Of a stretch of DNA of 64,000 nucleotides, positions 48,056 through 58,002 are shown one piece after another. The position numbers and the translations under genes are program-made. Location: positions 62,001-126,000 of the forward strand of contig JAKPAC010000012.1 in the NCBI GenBank assembly GCA_029779645.1, read 5' to 3'. The notes under the pieces were generated by a model. It searched no databases. It had not been told where the DNA came from and saw only the letters and a program-made list of their open reading frames with translations. Position 1 is the stretch's first letter, and every line of letters starts with the position of its first letter. The DNA is from Actinomycetes bacterium (GTDB lineage Bacteria > Actinomycetota > Actinomycetes > Actinomycetales > Microbacteriaceae).

Positions 48056-50143
48056 TCAGCCGAGCACCTCGTGTGCTGCTACGACGACGGCCTCGGTCGT
48101 GATGCCGAACTTCTGGAACAGGGTCTTGTAGTCGGCCGATGCGCCGAAGTGCTCGATCGAGATCGAGCGGCCGCGGTCGCCGACGATGCCGCGCCAGGGC
48201 ATTGCGATCCCCGCCTCGACCGACACGCGGGCGGTGACGGCCGCGGGCAGCACGTGCTCGCGGTACGCGGCATCCTGCTCGGCGAACCATTCGAGGCTCG
48301 GCGCCGAGACGACGCGGGCCTGCACGCCCTCGCCGGCCAGACGCGCCCGCGCCTCGATCGCGAGCTGCACCTCCGAGCCGGTGGCGATCAGGATCACATC
48401 GGGGGAGCCGTTCGCGGCCTCGGCCAGGATGTACGCGCCGCGCGCGGCGCCCTCGGCCGACGCGAGCACGTCGCCGGATGCCTCGCCCTCGCCGCGCTCG
48501 AACACGGGCACGTTCTGGCGGGTCAGCGCGATCCCGGTGGGGCCGCCGCGGCGACGCAGGATCTCGAGCCACGCGATCGCCGTCTCGGCGGCATCACCCG
48601 GGCGAACCATGGTGAGGTTCGGGATGGCGCGCAGCGAGGCGAGCTGTTCGATCGGCTGGTGCGTCGGGCCATCCTCGCCGAGGGCGATCGAGTCGTGCGT
48701 CCACACGAAGATGCTCGGCACGTTCATGAGCGCCGCCAGGCGCACGGCGGGGCGCATGTAGTCGCTGAAGATCAGGAAGGTGCCGCCGAACGCGCGGGTG
48801 GGGCCGTGCAGGACGATGCCGTTGACGATCGCGGCCATCGCGTGCTCGCGGATGCCGAAGTGGAGCACGCGGCCGTAGGGGTTGCCGGTCCATTCGCCGG
48901 TGGAATGCTCGCTCGGGATGAACGAGGCGCCCCCCCTGATCGTGGTGAGATTCGACTCGGCCAGGTCGGCAGAGCCGCCCCAGAGCTCGGGCAGGGCCGC
49001 GCCGAGCGCGTTCAGCACCGCGCCGGAGGCGGCGCGCGTCGAGACGTCCTTTCCGGGCTCGAAGCTCGGCAGCACTGCGGCGATGTCGGCGGGCAGCTCG
49101 TGTGCGTGCACCCGATCGAAGAGGGCCTTCGACTCGGGGTTGGCCGCGGCCCAGGCGTCGAACTCGAGCTGCCATGCCGCGTGCGCCGCGGCACCGCGAG
49201 CGACGAGCTCGCGCGTGTGCGCGATCACGTCATCGTCGACGACGAAGTGCCGCTCGGGGTCGAAGCCGAGCACCTTCTTGGTCGCCGCGAGCTCCTCGGC
49301 GCCGAGCGCCGAGCCGTGCACCTTGCCGGTGTTCTGCTTGCCGGGGGAGGGCCATCCGATGATCGTCTTGAGGATGATCAGCGAGGGCTTCGAGGTCTCG
49401 GCCTTGGCCGCCTCGATGGCGGCGTGCAGCTCGGCGACGTCCTCCACGTAGGCGCCGGTCTTCTTCCAGTCGACGGTGAGCACCTGCCAGCCGTACGACT
49501 CGTAGCGCGCGTGCACGTCCTCGGTGAAGGCGATGTTGGTGTCGTCTTCGATCGAGATCTGGTTGGAGTCATAGATCGCGATCAGGTTGCCCAGCTGCTG
49601 GTGGCCCGCGAGCGAGGAGGCCTCCGAGGTCACGCCCTCCTGCAGGTCGCCGTCGCCGGCGATCGCGTAGATGTGGTGGTCGAACGGGCTGGTTCCCGGT
49701 GCCGCGCTCGGGTCGAACAGCCCGCGCTCGTATCGGGCCGCGTACGCGAAGCCGACGGCCGAGGCGAGGCCCTGGCCAAGCGGGCCGGTCGTGATCTCGA
49801 CGCCCGCGGTGTGCCCGTACTCGGGGTGTCCTGGGGTCTTCGAGCCCCAGGTGCGCAGCGCCTCGATGTCTTCGAGCTCGAGCCCGAAGCCGCCCATGTA
49901 GAGCTGGATGTACTGGGTGAGCGACGAGTGGCCGACCGAGAGGATGAAGCGGTCGCGACCGATCCAGTGGGTGTCGGCGGGGTCGTGCCGCAGCACCTGC
50001 TGGTAGAGCAGGTACGCGACGGGGGCGAGGCTCATGGCGGTGCCCGGGTGCCCGTTGCCCACCTTCTCGACGGCGTCAGCCGCCAGCACTCGTGCTGTGT
50101 CGACAGCCTTTTCGTCGATCTTTTCCCACTGCAGTTCTGACAC
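48056..50143 (-). CDS. tkt: Transketolase
   Basis: The thiamine-diphosphate enzyme transfers two-carbon units in the non-oxidative pentose phosphate pathway. The 695-aa protein shows [13 protein letters not shown] near residue 30, GHSS, the ThDP motif [18 protein letters not shown], the central pyrimidine domain ([13 protein letters not shown]) and a C-terminal domain. The GTG start has GAAAGG about seven bases upstream. It leads the operon tkt-tal-pgi-zwf-opcA-pgl. Confidence 0.97.
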   Translation of the reverse strand: MSELQWEKIDEKAVDTARVLAADAVEKVGNGHPGTAMSLAPVAYLLYQQVLRHDPADTHWIGRDRFILSVGHSSLTQYIQLYMGGFGLELEDIEALRTWGSKTPGHPEYGHTAGVEITTGPLGQGLASAVGFAYAARYERGLFDPSAAPGTSPFDHHIYAIAGDGDLQEGVTSEASSLAGHQQLGNLIAIYDSNQISIEDDTNIAFTEDVHARYESYGWQVLTVDWKKTGAYVEDVAELHAAIEAAKAETSKPSLIILKTIIGWPSPGKQNTGKVHGSALGAEELAATKKVLGFDPERHFVVDDDVIAHTRELVARGAAAHAAWQLEFDAWAAANPESKALFDRVHAHELPADIAAVLPSFEPGKDVSTRAASGAVLNALGAALPELWGGSADLAESNLTTIRGGASFIPSEHSTGEWTGNPYGRVLHFGIREHAMAAIVNGIVLHGPTRAFGGTFLIFSDYMRPAVRLAALMNVPSIFVWTHDSIALGEDGPTHQPIEQLASLRAIPNLTMVRPGDAAETAIAWLEILRRRGGPTGIALTRQNVPVFERGEGEASGDVLASAEGAARGAYILAEAANGSPDVILIATGSEVQLAIEARARLAGEGVQARVVSAPSLEWFAEQDAAYREHVLPAAVTARVSVEAGIAMPWRGIVGDRGRSISIEHFGASADYKTLFQKFGITTEAVVVAAHEVLG

Positions 50144-50201
50144 CGGGTCGCCTTTCGATTCGTGCGCACAAGAGCGTGCAGGCCTCCGGGGGCCAATCGA
50201 T

Positions 50202-50220
50202 CACAATCCTAGCGATTGTG
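50202..50220. promoter_or_regulatory. Palindrome over the probable tkt operon promoter
   Basis: CACAATC and GATTGTG form a perfect 7-bp inverted repeat around CTAGC. The minus-strand -10 TAGGAT (50206-50211) of tkt falls inside it, about 60 bases before the GTG. A repressor bound here would block the pentose phosphate operon. The regulator is not identified. Confidence 0.55.
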
Positions 50221-50339
50221 GATGCCTCAGGAAGGGCGCGCGGCCGGATGCGGGCGAGCCCGGCCTCACGCCGTTCGATTGCGTGCAGCGCGGCGCCGGG
50301 CGGGGCGCACGCGCCAGCGGGGCGGCATCCGGGATGTCG

Positions 50340-50345
50340 TAGACT
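50340..50345 (+). promoter_or_regulatory. Candidate -10 (TAGACT) of ctaB
   Basis: The hexamer lies 26 bases before the ctaB ATG and leaves a short leader containing TGAGGA. Confidence 0.55.
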
Positions 50346-50371
50346 GGGGCGGACTAGAGAAGCTGAGGACG

Positions 50372-51316
50372 ATGGACACCGAGACGATGCCGAGCAATCA
50401 CGTTGCGGGAACGGCCTCAGAGCCGACCCAACCTCGTTCGCTGGGGCGAACCATCCGTGCGTACTTCATCCTGACGAAGCCGCGGGTGATGGAGCTCCTG
50501 CTCGTGACCACCGTGCCGGTGATGATCCTTGCCGCCGGGGCGTTCCCGAACCCGCTGCTGATCCTCGCGACCGTCCTGGGCGGCGCGATGAGCGCCGGCT
50601 CCGCGGCCTCGTTCAACATGTACCTCGACCGAGACATGGACGCGCACATGGAGCGCACCGAGAACCGGCCGATCGTGACCGGCGAGATCTCGCCGCGCAA
50701 CGCCCTGATCTTCTCGTGGGTGCTGGCGGTCGTCTCGACGATCTGGCTGTGGTTCACGACCAACTGGCTCACCACGCTGCTCTCGGTCAGCGCGATCTTC
50801 TTCTACGTCGTGATCTACACGATGATCCTCAAGCGCCGCACCGAGCAGAACATCATCTGGGGCGGCATCGCCGGGTGCTTCCCGGTCCTGATCGGCTGGA
50901 CGGCCGTGACCGAGTCGATCACCTGGCCGCCGGTGATCCTGTTCGTCCTCGTCTTCCTCTGGACCCCGGCGCACTACTGGCCGCTGTCGATGAAGTACAA
51001 GACCGACTACGCCGCCGCCGATGTGCCGATGCTCGGCGTCACCCGCGGCGCGTCCGCGGTCGGGCTGCAGGTCATCATCTACGCGTGGGCGACCGTGGTC
51101 TGCTCGCTGCTGCTCATCCCCGTCGCCGGCATGGGCATCGTGTACACGGCCGCGGCCGTGGCGTTCGGCGGCTGGTTCATCGTCGAGTCGCACGTGCTGT
51201 ACTCCCGCGCCGTGCGCGGCCTCGAGCCCTCGCCCATGCGCGTGTTCCACAGCTCGATCACGTACCTCACGCTGCTGTTCGTCGCGATCGCGATCGACCC
51301 GCTGCTGCCCTTCTGA
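50372..51316 (+). CDS. ctaB: Protoheme IX farnesyltransferase (heme O synthase)
   Basis: The enzyme farnesylates heme B to heme O for cytochrome oxidase. The 314-aa UbiA-superfamily membrane protein has eight or nine helices, the first prenyl-diphosphate motif [15 protein letters not shown] and the second [18 protein letters not shown] lies about three bases before the ATG. It is divergent from tkt and convergent with ctaA, which carries out the next step. Confidence 0.96.
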   Translation: MDTETMPSNHVAGTASEPTQPRSLGRTIRAYFILTKPRVMELLLVTTVPVMILAAGAFPNPLLILATVLGGAMSAGSAASFNMYLDRDMDAHMERTENRPIVTGEISPRNALIFSWVLAVVSTIWLWFTTNWLTTLLSVSAIFFYVVIYTMILKRRTEQNIIWGGIAGCFPVLIGWTAVTESITWPPVILFVLVFLWTPAHYWPLSMKYKTDYAAADVPMLGVTRGASAVGLQVIIYAWATVVCSLLLIPVAGMGIVYTAAAVAFGGWFIVESHVLYSRAVRGLEPSPMRVFHSSITYLTLLFVAIAIDPLLPF

Positions 51317-51370
51317 CGCAGCGCGGTCCCCGCGTCGCATCGGGGTGCTCGCAGGCAAGCGCCGCCCCGC

Positions 51371-51410
51371 ACGCAAGAGGCCGGTGCCACATGGCACCGG
51401 CCTCTTGCGT
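51371..51410. terminator. Bidirectional terminator between ctaB and ctaA
   Basis: The 18-bp perfect arms ACGCAAGAGGCCGGTGCC and GGCACCGGCCTCTTGCGT enclose ACAT. Located between two convergent stops, it can end both transcripts. Confidence 0.88.
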
Positions 51411-51436
51411 ATCGTGCGCGGGATCGCGAACGCGGC

Positions 51437-52396
51437 TCAGCGGGACTCCGCGCCCGCCGCGAGCTCCGCGGGCGCATCCACCGGGCGCTTCATGCGCAGG
51501 ATGAACAGGGTCATGGCCGCCGCGGTGAGCGCCGCGAGCACCATGTGCACGCCGACCGCGAACGGGGGCAGGCCGTTGCGCGCCTGGTACAGCCCGACCG
51601 CGACCTGGACGAACTGCAGGAGCAGGAGCGCGACGCCCCAGCCGCGCGTGCGCAGCTTCGAGACCGCGGCGATGGCGACGAGGATGACGGTGAGCGCGAG
51701 CAGCGCGTAGCCGGGCCATGCGTGGATGTGCTCCCACAGGCTCGCGTCGAAGCCGTTGCGGCCCGACTCGGCATCGCCCGAGTGCGGCCCGGCGCCCGTG
51801 GTGAGCACGCCGAACGTGATCGACACGGCGAGGACGAGGGTGGTCAAGTGGGCCAGCCCGGCATACCAGCGCGGCACGGCGAGCACGCGGGCTCCGCCGG
51901 GTTCGTTCATGCGCAGGAGGAAGGCGGCGGAGACGCACACGAGCAGGAGCGACGACACGTAGTGGAAGCCCACGATGAACGGGTTGAGCCCGGTCCACAC
52001 CGTGATGCCGCCGACGATGGCCTGCGCGATGATGCCGGCGCCGATGAGCACGCCCAGCGTCCAGAGGTCGCGGCGTGCGCGCGCGACACCCGAGCGCACG
52101 AGCAGGATGATGACCAGCAGCGCGATGATCCCGACGACGCCGGTCATCAGGCGATTGCCGAACTCGATGAGGCTGTGGTAACTCAGCTCCTCGGTGGGAA
52201 TCAGCGACTCGGGGGTGCAGGTCGGCCACGACGGGCAGCCCAGGCCGGAGCCCGTCAGTCGCACCGCACCGCCGGTGGCGATGATGAGCGTCTGGGAGAC
52301 GAACGAGGCCCAGGCCCACCCGCGGAGTGAGCGCGGAACGCGCACCGGCGACCCGGGCAGTGCGGCTTTCGTCGGGCTGACGCTGGTCTCGGGCAT
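51437..52396 (-). CDS. ctaA: Heme A synthase (COX15/CtaA)
   Basis: The membrane enzyme oxidises heme O to heme A. The 319-aa protein has eight helices in two four-helix halves, an external cysteine pair (CPSWPTC), and the heme-ligand histidines in FHYVSS, HIHAWPG and GVHMVL. I start at MPETSVSP because GAGGAGG precedes it; the longer ORF has no RBS. It is convergent with ctaB and divergent from the suf operon. Confidence 0.94.
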   Translation of the reverse strand: MPETSVSPTKAALPGSPVRVPRSLRGWAWASFVSQTLIIATGGAVRLTGSGLGCPSWPTCTPESLIPTEELSYHSLIEFGNRLMTGVVGIIALLVIILLVRSGVARARRDLWTLGVLIGAGIIAQAIVGGITVWTGLNPFIVGFHYVSSLLLVCVSAAFLLRMNEPGGARVLAVPRWYAGLAHLTTLVLAVSITFGVLTTGAGPHSGDAESGRNGFDASLWEHIHAWPGYALLALTVILVAIAAVSKLRTRGWGVALLLLQFVQVAVGLYQARNGLPPFAVGVHMVLAALTAAAMTLFILRMKRPVDAPAELAAGAESR

Positions 52397-52453
52397 TGCA
52401 GTCCTCCTCGTCCGCGTCCTGCAACGCATGAGCCGTGGCGGCGCGGAAACCTG

Positions 52454-52459
52454 TAGAAT
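52454..52459 (+). promoter_or_regulatory. Candidate -10 (TAGAAT) of the suf operon
   Basis: The hexamer lies about 170 bases before sufB. The leader contains a perfect hairpin CGCACACC/GGTGTGCG (52555-52576). No -35 is evident and no sufR gene precedes sufB. Confidence 0.4.
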
Positions 52460-52554
52460 CAAGGTGTTGAGTAGCGGGCGCTTGCGCGCCAGACGCTATC
52501 ACCAGTGTAGGCGCGTTGAACGGCGCCTCTGAGTGGCCCACATCAGCAGACACC

Positions 52555-52576
52555 CGCACACCCGCAATGGTGTGCG
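52555..52576 (+). other. Hairpin in the sufB leader
   Basis: CGCACACC pairs with GGTGTGCG around CGCAAT, 54 bases before the sufB ATG. It could affect leader stability or bind a regulator; no T-run follows. Confidence 0.4.
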
Positions 52577-52630
52577 GCGGCGTTGCTGGGGCGGATGACA
52601 CCGTTGTGGCCAAAATGGAGAGGGTGAGTC

Positions 52631-54049
52631 ATGTCCGATGTGCTGATCGACCGACCTGAGCTGGACAGCCTTGGCGTCTACGAGTTCGGGTGGTCTGATA
52701 GCGATGCCGCGGGCCAGAGCGCCAAGCGCGGGCTGAGCGAGCAGGTGGTCCGGAACATCTCGGCGCTCAAGAATGAGCCTGAGTGGATGCTGCAGCGGCG
52801 GCTGAAGGCGCTCCAGCTGTTCGGGCGCAAGCCGATGCCGACGTGGGGCGCAGACCTCAGCGGGATCGACTTCGACAACATCAAGTACTTCGTGCGGTCG
52901 ACCGAGAAGCAGGCGCAGTCGTGGGAGGACCTCCCTGAGGAGATCCGCAACACCTACGAGCGTCTCGGCATCCCCGAGGCCGAGCGCCAGCGTCTCGTCG
53001 CCGGCGTCGCCGCGCAGTACGAGTCGGAGGTCGTCTACCACCAGATTCGTGAAGACCTCGAGCAGCAGGGCGTGATCTTCCTCGACACCGACACCGCGCT
53101 CAAGGAGCACCCGGAGATCTTCGAGGAGTACTTCGGCACCGTCATCCCCTCGGGCGACAACAAGTTCGCGGCGCTGAACACGGCGGTGTGGTCGGGCGGC
53201 TCGTTCGTCTACGTCCCGAAGGGCGTGCACGTCGAGATCCCGCTCCAGGCGTACTTCCGCATCAACACCGAGAACATGGGGCAGTTCGAGCGCACCCTGA
53301 TCATCGCCGACGAAGACTCGTACGTGCACTACATCGAGGGCTGCACCGCGCCGATCTACAAGAGCGACTCGCTGCACTCGGCCGTGGTCGAGATCATCGT
53401 GAAGAAGGGCGCCCGCGTGCGCTACACGACGATTCAGAACTGGTCGAGCAACGTCTACAACCTCGTGACCAAGCGCGCGATCGCGCACGAGGGCGCCACC
53501 ATGGAGTGGGTCGACGGCAACATCGGCTCGAAGGTCACCATGAAGTACCCGGCCATCTTCCTCACGGGAGCGCACGCGAAGGGCGAGACCCTCTCGGTCG
53601 CCTTCGCCGGTCCGGGGCAGCACCAGGACACCGGCGCGAAGATGATCCACCTCGCGCCCTACACGCAGTCGTCGATCATCTCGAAGTCGATCGCCCGCGG
53701 CGGCGGTCGCTCCGCCTACCGCGGCGAGGTGCGCGTGGAGGCGAACGCCCACCACGCCGCGAACACCGTGCGCTGCGACGCGCTGCTGATCGACTCGATC
53801 TCGCGCTCCGACACCTACCCGGCGATCGACATCCGCGTCGACGACGTGGAGCTCGGTCACGAGGCCACCGTGTCGCAGGTGAGCGACGAGCAGCTGTTCT
53901 ACCTGCAGAGCCGCGGGCTTGCAGAAGATGAGGCCATGGCCATGATCGTGCGCGGGTTCATCGAGCCCATCGCCCGCGAGCTGCCCATGGAGTACGCCCT
54001 CGAGCTGAACAAGCTCATCGAAATGGGCATGGAAGGATCCGTCGGATAG
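52631..54049 (+). CDS. sufB: Fe-S cluster assembly protein SufB
   Basis: SufB is the scaffold subunit on which clusters form with SufC and SufD. The 472-aa protein has the family core [28 protein letters not shown], the beta-helix repeats and the C-terminal [28 protein letters not shown] lies about five bases upstream of the ATG. It leads the operon sufB-sufD-Rieske-sufC-DUF59; sufD begins on the last base of its stop codon. Confidence 0.97.
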   Translation: MSDVLIDRPELDSLGVYEFGWSDSDAAGQSAKRGLSEQVVRNISALKNEPEWMLQRRLKALQLFGRKPMPTWGADLSGIDFDNIKYFVRSTEKQAQSWEDLPEEIRNTYERLGIPEAERQRLVAGVAAQYESEVVYHQIREDLEQQGVIFLDTDTALKEHPEIFEEYFGTVIPSGDNKFAALNTAVWSGGSFVYVPKGVHVEIPLQAYFRINTENMGQFERTLIIADEDSYVHYIEGCTAPIYKSDSLHSAVVEIIVKKGARVRYTTIQNWSSNVYNLVTKRAIAHEGATMEWVDGNIGSKVTMKYPAIFLTGAHAKGETLSVAFAGPGQHQDTGAKMIHLAPYTQSSIISKSIARGGGRSAYRGEVRVEANAHHAANTVRCDALLIDSISRSDTYPAIDIRVDDVELGHEATVSQVSDEQLFYLQSRGLAEDEAMAMIVRGFIEPIARELPMEYALELNKLIEMGMEGSVG

Positions 54050-55257
54050 TGAGTTCCGTCATCGAAGCCACCGAGCCCGCGCAGGGCTCGGAGGCGCTTA
54101 TTCCCGTGCAAACGCGCTCCGAGCGCCCCCGCTCCTTCGACCCGGCCGACTTCGGCTCGCCCACCGGGCGCGAGGTCAACTGGAAGCACACGCCGATCGC
54201 GCGCGTCGCGCCGCTGTTCGTCGACGAGGCGCCGCAGTCAGGCGCCGAGCCCGGTGTGCTCTACGAGCTCGACGTGCCCGAGGCGATGCGTGTCGTCTCC
54301 TCCGGGCACGAGGCGCCGGTGCGAGGCGAGTTCTTCGTGCCGGAGGACGTCGTCAGCGCCGTCGCCTGGAAGCGCTCGCCCGACGCCATCCACCTGCGTC
54401 TCCCCGCCGGCGAGGCCGTAGCCGAGCCGATGCGCATCCGGGTGCAGGGCACAGGCGCCGGTCGCCACGCCAGCGCCCACATCATCCTCGAGGCGATGCC
54501 GCAGTCCGAGGGCATCGTGATCCTCGAGCACAGCGGCAGCGCGAACTACGCGCAGAACGTCGAGATCATCGTTCGCGACGGCGCGCGCCTGCGCGTGGTC
54601 ACCGTGCAGCGCTGGGACGCCGACGCGGTGCACGCGTCGGCACACCAGGCACGTGTCGATCGCGACGCCTACCTCCGCCACATCGTCGTCAGCCTCGGCG
54701 GCGGCGTGGTGCGCGTGAACCCCACGGTCGAGCTGTCGGGCACCGGCGCCGAGGGCGAGCTGTTCGGCCTCAGCTTCGCCGACTCGGGGCAGCACCTCGA
54801 GAGCCAGGTCTACCTGCACCACAAGGGCGAGCACACGCGCGGCGACGTGCTCTACAAGGGCGCGCTCCAGGGTGCCGATGCGCGCAGCGTCTGGATCGGC
54901 GACGTGCTGATCGGCCCCGACGCGACCGGCACCGACTCGTACGAGGCCAACCGCAACCTGGTGCTCACCGAGGGCGCCCGTGCCGACTCGATCCCCAACC
55001 TCGAGATCGAGACCGGCAACATCCGCGGCGCCGGCCACGCGAGCGCGACCGGTCGATTCGACGACGAGCAGCTGTTCTACCTGCAGGCCCGCGGCATCCC
55101 GGAGGACGAGGCCCGTCGCCTTGTCGTGCGGGGCTTCCTCGCCGAGATCGTGGCGCGCATCGGCGTGCCCGAGCTCGAGGCCGAGCTGACTGCCGCGATC
55201 GAGGCGGAGATGGATGCCGCGACCGGTGCCGCCTCCGCCGAGACGGTGGACGCATGA
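54049..55257 (+). CDS. sufD: Fe-S cluster assembly protein SufD
   Basis: SufD pairs with SufB in the SufBC2D complex. The 402-aa protein has a beta-helix core (GEHTRGDVLYKGALQGADA) and the C-terminal motif [30 protein letters not shown] shared with SufB. The GTG start shares one base with the sufB stop (TAGTG). It overlaps the Rieske gene by four bases. Confidence 0.96.
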   Translation: MSSVIEATEPAQGSEALIPVQTRSERPRSFDPADFGSPTGREVNWKHTPIARVAPLFVDEAPQSGAEPGVLYELDVPEAMRVVSSGHEAPVRGEFFVPEDVVSAVAWKRSPDAIHLRLPAGEAVAEPMRIRVQGTGAGRHASAHIILEAMPQSEGIVILEHSGSANYAQNVEIIVRDGARLRVVTVQRWDADAVHASAHQARVDRDAYLRHIVVSLGGGVVRVNPTVELSGTGAEGELFGLSFADSGQHLESQVYLHHKGEHTRGDVLYKGALQGADARSVWIGDVLIGPDATGTDSYEANRNLVLTEGARADSIPNLEIETGNIRGAGHASATGRFDDEQLFYLQARGIPEDEARRLVVRGFLAEIVARIGVPELEAELTAAIEAEMDAATGAASAETVDA

Positions 55258-55580
55258 GCGCGACGCGCGCCTGCGCACTGTCCGAGCTCGAGGAGAACAC
55301 GGCGAAGCGGGTCGTGATCGGCGGCGTCCCCATCGCCGTCGTGCTCGACTCGAACGGCGAGGTGCACGCCATCGGCGACACCTGCACGCACGGAGAGGTC
55401 TCGCTCTCGGAGGGCTTCGTCGAAGACGGGCTCCTCGAGTGCTGGGCCCACGGCTCGCAGTTCTCGCTGACCACCGGCATCCCTCAGAACCTCCCGGCGT
55501 TCGAGCCGGTTCCCGTATTCGTGGTCGAGATCGTCGGGGACGACGTGATGATCGACCACACAAAGACCAAGGAAGTGTGA
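55254..55580 (+). CDS. Rieske-type non-heme iron ferredoxin
   Basis: The 108-aa protein has the Rieske [2Fe-2S] motifs CTHGEVSL (C44, H46) and CWAHGSQF (C63, H66). It resembles ferredoxin subunits of aromatic dioxygenases, but its position inside suf operons is conserved in actinobacteria, suggesting electron supply to or quality control of cluster assembly. The start overlaps the sufD stop as ATGA and sufC follows after three bases. Confidence 0.93.
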   Translation: MSATRACALSELEENTAKRVVIGGVPIAVVLDSNGEVHAIGDTCTHGEVSLSEGFVEDGLLECWAHGSQFSLTTGIPQNLPAFEPVPVFVVEIVGDDVMIDHTKTKEV

Positions 55581-55583
55581 CTC

Positions 55584-56381
<798 letters not shown>

Positions 56382-56390
56382 GCTGGCATC

Positions 56391-56720
56391 ATGACCGCCA
56401 CGCTTGCACCGGAGAGGTATGACGAGATTCAGGAAGCCCTGAAGGACGTCATGGATCCCGAGCTCGGCATCAACGTCGTCGACCTCGGCCTCATCTACGA
56501 CCTGGGCTGGGACGAGGAGAACGACGCGCTCGTGATCCACATGACGCTCACCAGCGCGGGCTGCCCCCTGACCGACGTGATCGAGGAGCAGACCGCGCAG
56601 TCGCTCGATAACGTCGTCGAGCGCTTCCGCATCAACTGGGTGTGGATGCCGCCGTGGGGCCCCGAGCGGATCACCGACGACGGCCGCGAGATGATGCGCG
56701 CCCTCGGATTCTCGATCTGA
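56391..56720 (+). CDS. Metal-sulfur cluster biosynthetic protein (DUF59, SufT/PaaD-like)
   Basis: The 109-aa DUF59 protein has the family motifs MDPELGINVVDLGLIYDL, HMTLTSAGCPLTDVIEEQ with a conserved cysteine, and WMPPWGPERITDDGREMMRALGF. Such proteins help deliver or mature Fe-S clusters in suf operons. It lies 9 bases after sufC and is followed by a terminator, closing the operon. Confidence 0.93.
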   Translation: MTATLAPERYDEIQEALKDVMDPELGINVVDLGLIYDLGWDEENDALVIHMTLTSAGCPLTDVIEEQTAQSLDNVVERFRINWVWMPPWGPERITDDGREMMRALGFSI

Positions 56721-56739
56721 CTCGCGCTCGTACGCTGCA

Positions 56740-56778
56740 CGACGCTGCCCCGTGCCACCTCGGCACGGGGCAGCGTCG
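56740..56778 (+). terminator. Terminator of the suf operon
   Basis: CGACGCTGCCCCGTGCC pairs over 17 bp with GGCACGGGGCAGCGTCG around a five-base loop, 20 bases after the DUF59 stop. Confidence 0.85.
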
Positions 56779-56829
56779 TGCTCTGTGTCGCCAGGCGTCG
56801 GCCCCGCAGCCCGCCCCGGGCACGACGGC

Positions 56830-56835
56830 TACACT
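56830..56835 (+). promoter_or_regulatory. Leaderless -10 (TACACT) of the MalY-type gene
   Basis: Six bases (TGCCGG) separate the hexamer from the GTG start; no ribosome site is present. Confidence 0.6.
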
Positions 56836-56841
56836 TGCCGG

Positions 56842-58002
56842 GTGAGCGCACTTCCCCTGAAAGCCCTGCCCATCGATCAGCTTCGGCAACGCTCGAGCAC
56901 GAAATGGCGCACCCATCCGGCCGATGTGCTCCCGCTGTTCGTCGCCGAGACGGACTTCCCGCTCGCGCCCGCCATCACCGCGACCCTCGCACGCGCGGTC
57001 GAGCTCGGCGACACCGGCTATACGCCGCCGCAGCCGGGCATCCGCGAGGCGTTCACCGACTTCGCGCAACGCCGTTTCGGCTGGACCGTCAACCCGGCCC
57101 GAATCCGCACGACCTGCGACGTGATGATGGGCGTGGTCGAGCTGCTGCGCCGCGTGATCGAGCCCGGCGACCGCGTGATCACCAATCCGCCCGTGTACCC
57201 GCCGTTCGAGATGTGCGTCGAGGAGGCCGGGGGTGTTGTCGACCGCGTGCCGCTGCGTGAGAGCGCCGCCGGGTGGGAGCTCGATCTCGCGGGCATCGAG
57301 GCGTCGCTCGCTGCGGGCGCGCGTGCGGTGCTGCTGTGCAACCCCCACAACCCCACGGGCACGGTGCACTCACGCGAGCACCTTGCCGCGCTCGCCGAGC
57401 TGGCCGAGCGCTACGGGGCCTCCGTGGTGAGCGACGAGATTCACGCGCCATCGACGCAGCCGGGTGCCGCCTTCGTGCCGTTCGTCAGCGTCTCGGATGC
57501 CGCGGCGCGGGTGGGCTTCGCCGTCACGAGCGCGAGCAAGGCGTTCAATCTGGCCGGCCTGAAGTGCGCGCTCATCGTGACCGCCGGCGACGGGCCCACC
57601 GCGATCGTGGACGGGCTGCCGCCCGAGGTCGAGTGGCGCACCGGGCTCTTCGGCGCGATGGCCGCCGTGGCCGCGTTCGCCCCGGAGAGCGATGCGTGGC
57701 TCGACAGCCTGCTGGCCGCCCTCGACGAGAACCGGCGCCTCCTCGCACAGCTGCTGGAGGAGCACCTCCCGGGCGCGCGCTACCGGATTCCCGACGCGGG
57801 CTTCCTCGCCTGGGTCGACCTCGGCGCGCTGGGCTGGGGTGACGATCCCTCGGCGAGAATTCTCGAAGAGGCTCGGGTCGCGTTCAACCCCGGACCGAGC
57901 TTCGGACCCGAGGGCGCCGGCTACGTGCGGATCAATTTCGGCTGCTCGCCCGAGGTGCTGCGCGAGGCCGTCGCGCGCGCGGGCGCGCTGCTGCGGGCGT
58001 GA
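56842..58002 (+). CDS. PLP-dependent MalY/PatB-type C-S lyase/aminotransferase
   Basis: The 386-aa fold-type I PLP enzyme has VAETDFPLAPAI, NPPVYPPF, CNPHNPTG, SDEIHAP and the PLP lysine K233 in TSASKAFNLAGLK. These match the MalY/PatB group, whose members are cystathionine beta-lyases, cleaving C-S bonds in cystathionine or cysteine conjugates; a plain aminotransferase role is an alternative. The GTG start follows a leaderless -10. It overlaps the MFS gene by four bases, so substrate or product export is a possible link. Confidence 0.87.
   Translation: MSALPLKALPIDQLRQRSSTKWRTHPADVLPLFVAETDFPLAPAITATLARAVELGDTGYTPPQPGIREAFTDFAQRRFGWTVNPARIRTTCDVMMGVVELLRRVIEPGDRVITNPPVYPPFEMCVEEAGGVVDRVPLRESAAGWELDLAGIEASLAAGARAVLLCNPHNPTGTVHSREHLAALAELAERYGASVVSDEIHAPSTQPGAAFVPFVSVSDAAARVGFAVTSASKAFNLAGLKCALIVTAGDGPTAIVDGLPPEVEWRTGLFGAMAAVAAFAPESDAWLDSLLAALDENRRLLAQLLEEHLPGARYRIPDAGFLAWVDLGALGWGDDPSARILEEARVAFNPGPSFGPEGAGYVRINFGCSPEVLREAVARAGALLRA

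Noticed and set aside
48032-50140. 702-aa plus-strand ORF
   Set aside because: It is antisense to transketolase over its whole length and has no recognisable motif.
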